The notes beneath the pieces were generated by a model, which was given only the letters and a program-made list of their open reading frames with translations, was not told where the DNA came from and did not search any database. This document shows positions 6,622-12,354 of a DNA stretch of 12,354 nt, piece by piece. Both the position numbers and the translations under genes were made by a program. Origin of the DNA: Betaproteobacteria bacterium UBA7395 (GTDB lineage Bacteria > Pseudomonadota > Gammaproteobacteria > Burkholderiales > Rhodocyclaceae); contig DKNF01000188.1 in assembly GCA_002470165.1 (NCBI GenBank), forward strand, positions 1-12,354, in the 5' to 3' direction. Each line of letters starts with the position of its first letter. Position 1 is the first letter of the stretch.

Positions 6622-8028
6622 TCAGTCCCGCGCGTCCTGGAAACCGCCCGACGCGAGATTCTCGAAACGCGTGTATTCGCCGAGGAAGGCCAGGCGTACG
6701 GTCCCGGTCGGTCCGTTACGCTGCTTGCCGATGATCACTTCGGCCATGCCCTTGTCGGGCGAATCCGGCTTGTAGTATTCGTCACGGTACATCATCAGGA
6801 TCACGTCGGCATCCTGCTCGATGGCGCCTGATTCGCGCAAGTCGGACATCATCGGGCGCTTGTCGGTGCGCTCCTCGACCTTACGCGACAACTGCGACAG
6901 GGCAACGATGGGCACCTGCAGCTCCTTGGCCAGCGACTTGATTGAGCGGGAGATTTCGGACACTTCGGTGGCCCGGTTCTCGCCCTGCTTGTTGCCGCTC
7001 ATCAGCTGGATGTAGTCGATCACCAGCAGGCCGAGCTTGCCGCCGTACTGGCGCGCCAGGCGCCGGGCACGGGCGCGCAGGTTGGCCGGACTGAGGCCGC
7101 CGGTCTCGTCGATGTAGATCGGCGCTTCGTGCAGCTTGCCGAGCGCAAACGACAGGCGCGACCACTCGTCGTCGCTCATGCGGCCGGTGCGCAGGCTTTG
7201 CGAGTTGAGCCGGCCGATCGACGCCAGCATCCGCATGGCCAGCTGGGCACCGCCCATTTCCATGGAGAACACGCCGACCGGCAGGCCGGTATCGACCGCC
7301 ACGTTCTCGGCGATGTTCAGCGCGAACGCCGTCTTGCCCATCGACGGACGGCCGGCAACGATGATCAGGTCACCGGGCTGGAACCCCGAGGTCTTCTGGT
7401 CGAGGTCGGCGAACCCGGTCGGCACACCGGTAATGTCGGACGGATTGTCGCGGTCGTGCAGTTCCTGGATACGCTCGACCACCTGGGTCAACAGGGGATT
7501 GATATGCACGAAGCCTTCGGCATGGCCGGCACCGGCTTCGGCGATCTTGAAAATCTTCGACTCGGCTTCGTCGAGCAGGGTGGCGGCATCGCGGCCGAGC
7601 GGGTTGAGCGCATCGCCGGCGATTTCGTCGGCCGTCGCCACCAGTTGTCGGAGAACGGCGCGTTCGCGGACGATTTCGGCATAGCGGCGGATATTCGCCG
7701 CCGACGGCGTATTCGCCGCCAACTCGCCGAGGTAGGCCAGACCGCCGGTCTGCTCCCCTTCCCCGGCCGCATCCAGCGCTTCGGCCACCGTGACCACGTC
7801 GGCCGGTTTGGCCTTTTCCAGCAGATTGCGGATCTGGCGGAAGATGCGCCGGTGCTCGTCGCGGTAGAAATCGGTTTCGGCTACCTGGTCGCCGATACGA
7901 TCCCAGGCATTGTTGTCGAGGAGCAGGCCACCGAGCACCGACTGCTCGGCCTCGATCGAGTGCGGTGGCACGCGCAGCGCGTCCAGTGAGGGATCGGTGG
8001 TTCTCTGCTTGCTCTGACGCTGATTCAT
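6622..8028 (-). CDS. dnaB: Replicative DNA helicase DnaB
   Basis: The product, 468 residues, matches the family length and carries no intein. DnaB is the hexameric 5'-3' helicase at the replication fork and binds DnaG primase through its N-terminal domain. The start of that domain is VPPHSIEAEQSVLGGLLLDN (20-39). The RecA-like motor domain includes GVPTGFADLDQKTSGFQPGD (201-220), Walker A GRPSMGKT (226-233), FSMEM with Glu258, Walker B LLVIDYIQLM (334-343) and the QLSRKVEERTDKRPMMSDLR segment (379-398) with DNA-loop and arginine-finger regions. The start ATG at 8028 lies only 16 bases after the oligo-T tract of the terminator downstream of rplI and has no strong ribosome-binding site. The gene is the last of the rpsF cluster and converges on the transglutaminase-like gene. 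Confidence 0.98.
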   Translation of the reverse strand: MNQRQSKQRTTDPSLDALRVPPHSIEAEQSVLGGLLLDNNAWDRIGDQVAETDFYRDEHRRIFRQIRNLLEKAKPADVVTVAEALDAAGEGEQTGGLAYLGELAANTPSAANIRRYAEIVRERAVLRQLVATADEIAGDALNPLGRDAATLLDEAESKIFKIAEAGAGHAEGFVHINPLLTQVVERIQELHDRDNPSDITGVPTGFADLDQKTSGFQPGDLIIVAGRPSMGKTAFALNIAENVAVDTGLPVGVFSMEMGGAQLAMRMLASIGRLNSQSLRTGRMSDDEWSRLSFALGKLHEAPIYIDETGGLSPANLRARARRLARQYGGKLGLLVIDYIQLMSGNKQGENRATEVSEISRSIKSLAKELQVPIVALSQLSRKVEERTDKRPMMSDLRESGAIEQDADVILMMYRDEYYKPDSPDKGMAEVIIGKQRNGPTGTVRLAFLGEYTRFENLASGGFQDARD

Positions 8029-8044
8029 GGTGATGCCCGAAATG

Positions 8045-8069
8045 AAAAAGGCCTCGCGATTGCGAGGCC
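8045..8069 (-). terminator. Rho-independent terminator between rplI and dnaB
   Basis: On the minus strand GGCCTCGC (8069-8062) pairs perfectly with GCGAGGCC (8057-8050) across an AATC loop. TTTTT follows (8049-8045). It starts 22 bases after the rplI stop. dnaB begins 16 bases beyond the T-tract, so the element either attenuates dnaB or shows that dnaB has another promoter. Confidence 0.88.
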
Positions 8070-8091
8070 CTGAAGCGTAAGTTAAACCGTC

Positions 8092-8538
8092 TTACTCGGC
8101 AACTACCGCCACGCTGATATTGACCACCACATCGGTGTGCAGGGCAACATCAACCGGGAATTCGCCGATTGCCTTGAGCGGGCCGTCCGGCAGGCGGATG
8201 GCCGACTTGTCGACGGTGAAACCGGCACCGGCCAGTGCTTCGGCGATATCGGCATTGCCGACGGAACCGAACAGACGACCGTCCATGCCAGCCTTGCGGG
8301 CGACGGAAACGGCAACGCCGTTCATCTTTTCGGCAACGCCCTGGGCAGCAGCCAGCTTCTCGGCGGCAGCCTTTTCCAGTTCGGCGCGGCGTGCTTCGAA
8401 CTCGGCCATGGCAGCCGGCGTGGCACGCTTGGCCATACGTTGCGGAATCAGGAAGTTACGGGCGTAACCGTCCTTGACCTTGACCACATCACCCAGGTTA
8501 CCCAGGTTGACAACCTTCTCGAGCAGAATGATTTGCAT
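8092..8538 (-). CDS. rplI: 50S ribosomal protein L9 (bL9)
   Basis: The product, 148 residues, is close to the E. coli L9 length of 149. L9 binds domain V of 23S rRNA through its N-terminal lobe and has an elongated two-domain shape. The N-terminal lobe signature is [20 protein letters not shown], then [13 protein letters not shown] (20-32). A long Ala/Glu-rich connecting helix spans about 41-76. The C-terminal lobe contains [23 protein letters not shown] (8551-8545) supports ATG 8538. It lies 18 bases downstream of rpsR and ahead of a terminator, as the last ribosomal gene of the operon. Confidence 0.98.
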   Translation of the reverse strand: MQIILLEKVVNLGNLGDVVKVKDGYARNFLIPQRMAKRATPAAMAEFEARRAELEKAAAEKLAAAQGVAEKMNGVAVSVARKAGMDGRLFGSVGNADIAEALAGAGFTVDKSAIRLPDGPLKAIGEFPVDVALHTDVVVNISVAVVAE

Positions 8539-8556
8539 GTTTCGTCTCCCCGGAAA

Positions 8557-8832
8557 TTATTGATGATTGTCGGTGTAGGGCAGCAGGGCCAGGAAGCGGG
8601 CGCGCTTGATCGCGGTGCCCAGCTGGCGCTGATAGCCGGCCTTGGTGCCGGTCAGGCGAGCCGGCATGATCTTGGCGTTTTCCTGGATGTATTCCTTGAG
8701 GACGTCGACGTCCTTGTAGTCGATCTGTTCGACCTTTTCTGCCGTGAAGCGGCAGAACTTGCGACGCTTGAACAGGCTGTTGCCGCGACGCTTTTTCTTG
8801 TCATCAATCTTCTTCTTGAAGAATCGTGCCAT
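8557..8832 (-). CDS. rpsR: 30S ribosomal protein S18 (bS18)
   Basis: The product is 91 residues. S18 forms a heterodimer with S6 on the platform of the small subunit. The basic N-terminal tail is [18 protein letters not shown]. The family core follows: [21 protein letters not shown] (from residue 23), then [18 protein letters not shown] and [18 protein letters not shown] (8844-8839) is well placed for ATG 8832. The start codon lies inside the priB reading frame, a 29-base overlap, so the two are probably translationally coupled. Confidence 0.98.
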   Translation of the reverse strand: MARFFKKKIDDKKKRRGNSLFKRRKFCRFTAEKVEQIDYKDVDVLKEYIQENAKIMPARLTGTKAGYQRQLGTAIKRARFLALLPYTDNHQ

Positions 8833-9133
8833 TTTCGTTTCCTTCCAAATATTCGATAGTGTTCGCGTGGATCACGGGTGTTCTGCTGTTGCGTCCCCGG
8901 GCGGCAATGAATCCTTCGATTCGCATCATGCCGCCGAGCGGTGCTGCCTCCAGCCAGCGTGCTGCATCACCGAGCGCCAGGACTGCCATTTCAACTTCCA
9001 CCTGTCTTTCGCTGCCGTTTTCGATCAGCGTCGAGTGGTGTTGCAGCCTGCCTTCACTGACCGGTATGCCTGCCGGTGTGTAGCGCAAGGCTTTGCGCTC
9101 GACCAGGCTGCCGGACAGGGTGATGGTATTCAG
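8804..9133 (-). CDS. priB: Primosomal replication protein N (PriB), apparent CTG start
   Basis: PriB is a small OB-fold single-strand DNA-binding protein that joins PriA and DnaT in restarting stalled forks. The core is [19 protein letters not shown], then [13 protein letters not shown] and [20 protein letters not shown], ending [10 protein letters not shown] plus a short extension, all typical of beta/gammaproteobacterial PriB. The only conventional start nearby is TTG 9088, which would give 94 residues and remove the first beta-strand. The frame continues upstream as [15 protein letters not shown], a normal PriB N-terminus, to CTG 9133. That codon is preceded by GGGGAAG (9146-9140) at 6 bases. 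No in-frame ATG, GTG or TTG occurs in the 25 bases between the rpsF stop and CTG 9133. From CTG the product is 109 residues. The end overlaps rpsR by 29 bases. Confidence 0.9.
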   Translation of the reverse strand: MNTITLSGSLVERKALRYTPAGIPVSEGRLQHHSTLIENGSERQVEVEMAVLALGDAARWLEAAPLGGMMRIEGFIAARGRNSRTPVIHANTIEYLEGNENGTILQEED

Positions 9134-9158
9134 TACGCGCTTCCCCGTGAAACCCGGA

Positions 9159-9533
9159 TCAGGCAGCAGCGTCGGCTGCAGCTTCGGTTTCGCCAGCCAG
9201 CAGCGACTTCGACTTTTCTTCCTTCATCATCGGGGAAGGCGTCGTCACGGCGGACTTCATCTTGACGGTCAGATGACGCAGGACTGCATCATTGAACTTG
9301 AAGGAATGCTCGAGTTCGCCCAGCGTCTCGCCGTCGCATTCGATATTCATCAGCACGTAGTGTGCCTTGTGGATCTTCTGGATCGGGTAGGCCAGTTGAC
9401 GGCGACCCCAGTCCTCCAGACGATGCACCGAACCACCCTTGGCGGTCACGATGGAACGATAGCGCTCGACCATGCCGGGCACTTGCTCGCTCTGGTCCGG
9501 ATGGACGATGAAGCAGATTTCATAATGGCGCAT
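9159..9533 (-). CDS. rpsF: 30S ribosomal protein S6 (bS6)
   Basis: The product is 124 residues. S6 is a platform protein that pairs with S18. Family features are [19 protein letters not shown] (1-19), [18 protein letters not shown] (34-51), [13 protein letters not shown] and [12 protein letters not shown]. The C-terminal tail is acidic and Ala-rich (EAAADAAA), as in many proteobacterial S6 proteins. AAAAGGAG (9546-9539) is a near-perfect ribosome-binding site for ATG 9533. It is the first gene of rpsF-priB-rpsR-rplI(-dnaB), with an extended -10 promoter at 9600-9608 and a structured leader. Confidence 0.98.
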   Translation of the reverse strand: MRHYEICFIVHPDQSEQVPGMVERYRSIVTAKGGSVHRLEDWGRRQLAYPIQKIHKAHYVLMNIECDGETLGELEHSFKFNDAVLRHLTVKMKSAVTTPSPMMKEEKSKSLLAGETEAAADAAA

Positions 9534-9554
9534 GCAAACTCCTTTTGGGATAAA

Positions 9555-9580
9555 CCCCCCGTCATGCGTTAGCGGTGGGG
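9555..9580 (-). promoter_or_regulatory. Candidate S6:S18-type autoregulatory leader hairpin
   Basis: In the rpsF leader, minus-strand CCCC (9580-9577) can pair with GGGG within 9560-9555. They enclose ACCGCTAACGCATGAC, in which a CCG sits just above the lower stem. A CCG-containing bulge in the rpsF leader is the known recognition feature of the S6:S18 autoregulatory motif in many bacteria. It lies 9-20 bases upstream of the rpsF ribosome-binding site. The match is by eye only; the upper stem is not convincing. Confidence 0.35.
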
Positions 9581-9599
9581 CAAGGTGGAAAAGCCCGCG

Positions 9600-9608
9600 A
9601 CTATATCA
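9600..9608 (-). promoter_or_regulatory. Extended -10 promoter of the rpsF operon
   Basis: Minus-strand TGATATAGT (9608-9600) is an extended -10 (TGn plus TATAGT, 5 of 6). The -35 position 17 bases upstream holds TTCATC, a weak match. Transcription would begin near 9593 and give a leader of about 60 bases before rpsF. It lies in the 126-base gap between the FimV-like gene and rpsF, where I see no terminator. Confidence 0.55.
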
Positions 9609-9659
9609 CAGATCGCGAGCATGATGAAGCATTTCAAGAATCGGGAATAAACAGCCGAA

Positions 9660-11408
9660 TCAGGCTTGAGCAGCCTTTTCCTTTTCCATCCGGTTGGCTG
9701 TTTCCTTCAGTTCGATCAGGAAAAGAATTTCCTCGACCACCGGCAACGGGAAGCCCAGACGCTGACCACCGCGATTGTCGCGAAGCAGCTGGTACATGTA
9801 GGCGACCACATCTTCCGCCTCCCACATCCGTACAATCGTGGACATGATGCGAGGCATCTCCTCGACGCCTTGCGGCTTCGGCATCGCCGGCGCCGCATCG
9901 GTCACACCATCGCCATCGAGTACCAGATCGACCGTTGCCGAGGCGGAGACATCCCAGGGCTGAATCTCGACATTGAACTGCTGGTTGAGATTGCGGGCCA
10001 GGACATCGAACTCTTCGCGCATACCGGCCATCCGGTAGACGTCCATCAGGCGCAACCAGGGCTGCAGCGCTTCCGAAGGATTGTTATCGACATATTCCTG
10101 CAGTGCCTGCGCAGCCCCCTTGACGCGGCCGAACGAGAGCATGATGTCGGCCAGTTCCATGACCGGGTTGGCTTCGAAGTGCTCATCCAGCGTCGTCGCG
10201 TTGATCGACAGGATGGAATCCCCCGGACGCGCCGGCAAAGGTGCAGGCGCCTCCTGCGCCGGGGCGCCACCTCCCTCAAGCTCGACATCGACCTGCGCCT
10301 TGGCACCGGCAGTATCCGCATCGAGGTGAAGGTCGATGACGGCCTTCTCCTGCAATTCCTCATCGCGCGGAGCATCCATCACCGGCTCGGGCGAAGCGGC
10401 CAGCAGGGAACTCAGCGCTTCGTCGTTTGCCGCATGCTGCTGACGCCGGCGCCAGAAAAGCCAGCCAGCCAACCCCAGCAAAAGCCCAAGCAGCAAACCA
10501 TAGAATCCCCAGCTGGCGAACAGGTCATCGCCGTGAACAGGTGCCGGTGCAATCGTTTGCGCCGGCGTTTCGCGCGCCGGTGGCGTGGATGCAGCCTGCC
10601 CGCCCGCTTTTTCAGTCAGAGCAAGCGTCTTGCTCTGCAACTCGTCCAGCGCGGCTTCCATGCCGCGCAACTTTTCCGCCGCCGCCAGCTGACTACTGGC
10701 CTGCTCGTGCAACGCCGCGAGCATGCGGTATTCCAGGCGGAGTATTTCCCGTTGCGCCTCGGCGATCTCCCCGGCCAGCATGTGCTCGCCAAGGACCGCA
10801 TCGAGCCGCAGCGCACTTTCCCCATCACCGCCGCCAGCCGAAAGCATCAGCCGGTCACCGCCATCCCCGCGCACCGCGGGCAACGCGACAGCTTCCCTCG
10901 GCGGCGCCGGCTGGGACTGCCGGGCTTTCGGAACAGCCTGCGTTCGCGGCGGCCTGGGCGGCGCCTTGACCGGCTGCCGCTCCATGGACTCGCTCACCCG
11001 GGCCGGCACATCGACGACACCGCCAACCGGCAACTCGACGCGAGGTGACGCAAACAGGGTGTATTCCCTGTACACCTCATGTCCGCAGGCAATGTGCAGG
11101 GCGACCTGGATAATCGGTTCGCGGACCCTTTGCCGGCCGGCAATCGACAATACCGGCGGCTTTCCTTGCTGAATACGCAGGTCAGCGTCACGCAGCCAGG
11201 GCAACTGATCTTCGCCGCGCGGCTTGATCAGCCGGAAACAGGCGGCGTCGAGCACGATGCCGTCGGCACCCAGGACACTGACGGAAAGTTCGGGATGATC
11301 GCCAAGAACGAGTTGTCCACGCAAATCGCCAAGGCCAATAGCCGCCGCCGCACCTGATGCGGCGAATGCCAGTGCGCCCAGCGTTAAGCGAAACCCCTGT
11401 CGATTCAA
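9660..11408 (-). CDS. FimV/HubP-family inner-membrane protein, short form without visible LysM
   Basis: The product is 582 residues from TTG 11408. GAGGGG (11421-11416) is spaced 7 bases from this TTG, and the start gives a normal signal peptide (MNRQGFRLTLGALAF..., cleavage near AAAA); a TTG at 11423 is also in frame. In this numbering the N-terminal periplasmic domain matches the FimV N-terminal family: GLGDLRGQLVLGDHPELSV (25-43) and REPIIQVALHIACGHEVYREY (from 96). Next come a Pro-rich linker (about 145-180), a coiled coil (about 210-268), one membrane helix (300-319) followed by WRRRQQ, and an acidic cytoplasmic part with a TPR-like region (about 410-485). FimV/HubP proteins organise the cell pole and support type IV pilus and twitching functions. 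No LysM repeat is visible, and the protein is shorter than usual for FimV. Confidence 0.82.
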   Translation of the reverse strand: MNRQGFRLTLGALAFAASGAAAAIGLGDLRGQLVLGDHPELSVSVLGADGIVLDAACFRLIKPRGEDQLPWLRDADLRIQQGKPPVLSIAGRQRVREPIIQVALHIACGHEVYREYTLFASPRVELPVGGVVDVPARVSESMERQPVKAPPRPPRTQAVPKARQSQPAPPREAVALPAVRGDGGDRLMLSAGGGDGESALRLDAVLGEHMLAGEIAEAQREILRLEYRMLAALHEQASSQLAAAEKLRGMEAALDELQSKTLALTEKAGGQAASTPPARETPAQTIAPAPVHGDDLFASWGFYGLLLGLLLGLAGWLFWRRRQQHAANDEALSSLLAASPEPVMDAPRDEELQEKAVIDLHLDADTAGAKAQVDVELEGGGAPAQEAPAPLPARPGDSILSINATTLDEHFEANPVMELADIMLSFGRVKGAAQALQEYVDNNPSEALQPWLRLMDVYRMAGMREEFDVLARNLNQQFNVEIQPWDVSASATVDLVLDGDGVTDAAPAMPKPQGVEEMPRIMSTIVRMWEAEDVVAYMYQLLRDNRGGQRLGFPLPVVEEILFLIELKETANRMEKEKAAQA

Positions 11409-11451
11409 CGACACACCCCTCAATGACGATCCAATATCTTAATTGTAGCGC

Positions 11452-12117
11452 TTATTTATCGGAAAGATAACGAGAATCTTCGAAAGAATCCACCCAATTG
11501 GGTCTGTACACGACAAAAAGTGTCAACACCATACCGGATAACCACGCCTCTGAAAATGCCAATAGCAAATAATAGAGGAAATATTCATCGAACAGGTATG
11601 CCCATGAATAGGCCCCCGCCGCCCCTAACAACAGGGTCGACGCCAAACCGACAGCCATGATCACCAAGCCGCCGCAAAGGAAGGCATTGACGAAGACGTA
11701 GATGAAAAAATGCGGGGGCAACAAGCGGGCAACCAGCCTGTATAGCTGATGCGCGACGAACACCGAGACACCGGCCAGCAAGAGCGCGTTTGCCGCAAAG
11801 GCAAAACCACCGGCGGCGCCGTTCAGGGTGATGCCCAGCGTCACCAGCGACAGGCCGATGAAGGCCAGGTGCGGCCCGAAAGCCAGGGTAAAGACATTGG
11901 CACCGAGCAGGTGCAATGAGAGACCGGGCTTGACGCCGGCCTTGAGGCTCCAGACCAGGATCAGCAGGACAACCATGCCGAGCCAGAGGTTGGATTGCTC
12001 CGATTCCCGGAAGCGCTTCCACGGTGCCCGCCAGACACTATGGGCGAAAAGTGGCAGCCAGACGGCCCAAGCCGCCCAGTACCACATTTCGCCCAGCAGA
12101 TCGTCGGTCAGATTCAC
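11452..12117 (-). CDS. CbiM-like integral membrane protein (energy-coupling-factor permease family, COG3235-like)
   Basis: The product is 221 residues and strongly hydrophobic, with about six membrane segments (near 11-30, 43-60, 75-98, 104-127, 136-167 and 178-203). HLLGANVFTLAFGPHLAFIG (69-88) and the C-terminal EAWLSGMVLTLFVVYRPNWV (190-209) recall a proteobacterial family distantly related to CbiM, the substrate-binding permease of cobalt/nickel ECF transporters. The N-terminal MHI metal-binding sequence of true CbiM is absent, and no CbiQ or CbiO partner is in view, so transport of a metal is unproven. The start is GTG 12117, since a TAA (12129-12127, the etfA stop) lies four codons upstream in the same frame. 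It is 9 bases after etfA and 43 bases before the FimV-like start. Confidence 0.72.
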   Translation of the reverse strand: MNLTDDLLGEMWYWAAWAVWLPLFAHSVWRAPWKRFRESEQSNLWLGMVVLLILVWSLKAGVKPGLSLHLLGANVFTLAFGPHLAFIGLSLVTLGITLNGAAGGFAFAANALLLAGVSVFVAHQLYRLVARLLPPHFFIYVFVNAFLCGGLVIMAVGLASTLLLGAAGAYSWAYLFDEYFLYYLLLAFSEAWLSGMVLTLFVVYRPNWVDSFEDSRYLSDK

Positions 12118-12126
12118 CCGGGCATT

Positions 12127-12354
12127 TTAGCCCAGCGACTGCTCCAGTTGCGGCACCGTCTCGAAAAGATCGGCGACCAGACCATAGTCGGCCACCTGGA
12201 AGATCGGTGCGTCCGGATCCTTGTTGATCGCCACGATCACCTTGGAGTCCTTCATCCCGGCCAGGTGCTGGATGGCGCCGGAAATACCGATGGCCAGGTA
12301 GAGTTGCGGCGCAACCACCTTGCCGGTCTGACCGACCTGGTAGTCGTTCGGCAC
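12127..12354 (-). CDS. etfA: Electron transfer flavoprotein alpha subunit, C-terminal part (5' end outside window)
   Basis: The last 75 residues of EtfA are present; the gene continues beyond the right edge. EtfA pairs with EtfB and carries FAD, accepting electrons from acyl-CoA and other dehydrogenases for delivery to ETF:quinone oxidoreductase. The visible part is the FAD-binding domain signature: [20 protein letters not shown], then [20 protein letters not shown] and [18 protein letters not shown]. The first visible codon, GTG, is an internal Val, not a start. The downstream CbiM-like gene begins 9 bases after the TAA, so the two are probably co-transcribed. Confidence 0.97.
   Translation of the reverse strand: MPNDYQVGQTGKVVAPQLYLAIGISGAIQHLAGMKDSKVIVAINKDPDAPIFQVADYGLVADLFETVPQLEQSLG

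Noticed and set aside
6622..8028. Intein in dnaB
   Set aside because: DnaB often carries inteins at the P-loop, but the frame is continuous with normal length and an intact GRPSMGKT.
9666..11048. Long plus-strand frame (460 residues) opposite the FimV-like gene
   Set aside because: Antisense shadow; His/Arg/Gln-rich composition with no known motif, while the minus strand has a signal peptide, membrane helix and TPR-like region.
1..12354. CRISPR arrays, insertion sequences, prophage, tRNA or rRNA genes
   Set aside because: No regularly spaced repeats, transposase motifs, inverted terminal repeats or tRNA-like cloverleaf sequences were seen; the genes are densely packed housekeeping and envelope genes.

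Overview
The window is a GC-rich, tightly packed stretch of a proteobacterial chromosome. The gene set suggests a betaproteobacterium, probably of the Rhodocyclales type (Dechloromonas/Azonexus-like). The grounds are the rpsF-priB-rpsR-rplI-dnaB order, a PriB with the RYTPAGIPV core of betaproteobacterial homologues, a FimV-like protein, and Bcp next to a PIN-PhoH protein. The order name is an inference from general family knowledge; no search was run.

Layout, left to right. (1) Positions 1-402 hold the C-terminal half of an OmpA-family outer-membrane protein, closed by a strong intrinsic terminator. (2) ubiG (ubiquinone O-methyltransferase) follows on the same strand. It converges on, and overlaps by 14 bases, an oppositely oriented family-5 substrate-binding lipoprotein. 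(3) A 79-base divergent gap separates that lipoprotein from bcp (peroxiredoxin), which is followed by a PIN-PhoH ATPase and a second clear terminator. (4) A Tat-exported transglutaminase-like protein follows. It starts at a TTG just after the terminator and has serine where the catalytic cysteine should be. (5) On the minus strand, reading from right to left, is the classic operon rpsF-priB-rpsR-rplI, a terminator, then dnaB. (6) Further right, also minus, are the 3' end of etfA (cut by the window edge), a CbiM-like membrane protein and a FimV/HubP-family protein, closely spaced in that order.

How the genes work together. The rpsF operon joins two adjacent 30S proteins (S6 and S18), a 50S protein (L9), the primosomal protein PriB and the replicative helicase DnaB, so it couples ribosome synthesis to DNA replication. 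ubiG and etfA belong to quinone-linked respiration and electron transfer. OmpA, FimV-like, the substrate-binding lipoprotein and the transglutaminase-like protein act in the envelope. Bcp handles peroxides.

Most of the window is ordinary housekeeping DNA, and I see no defence island, phage, transposon, CRISPR array or tRNA/rRNA gene. The observations most worth checking are the Cys-to-Ser change in the transglutaminase-like protein, the apparent CTG start of priB, the orphan substrate-binding lipoprotein with a membrane anchor at each end, and the terminator 16 bases upstream of dnaB.
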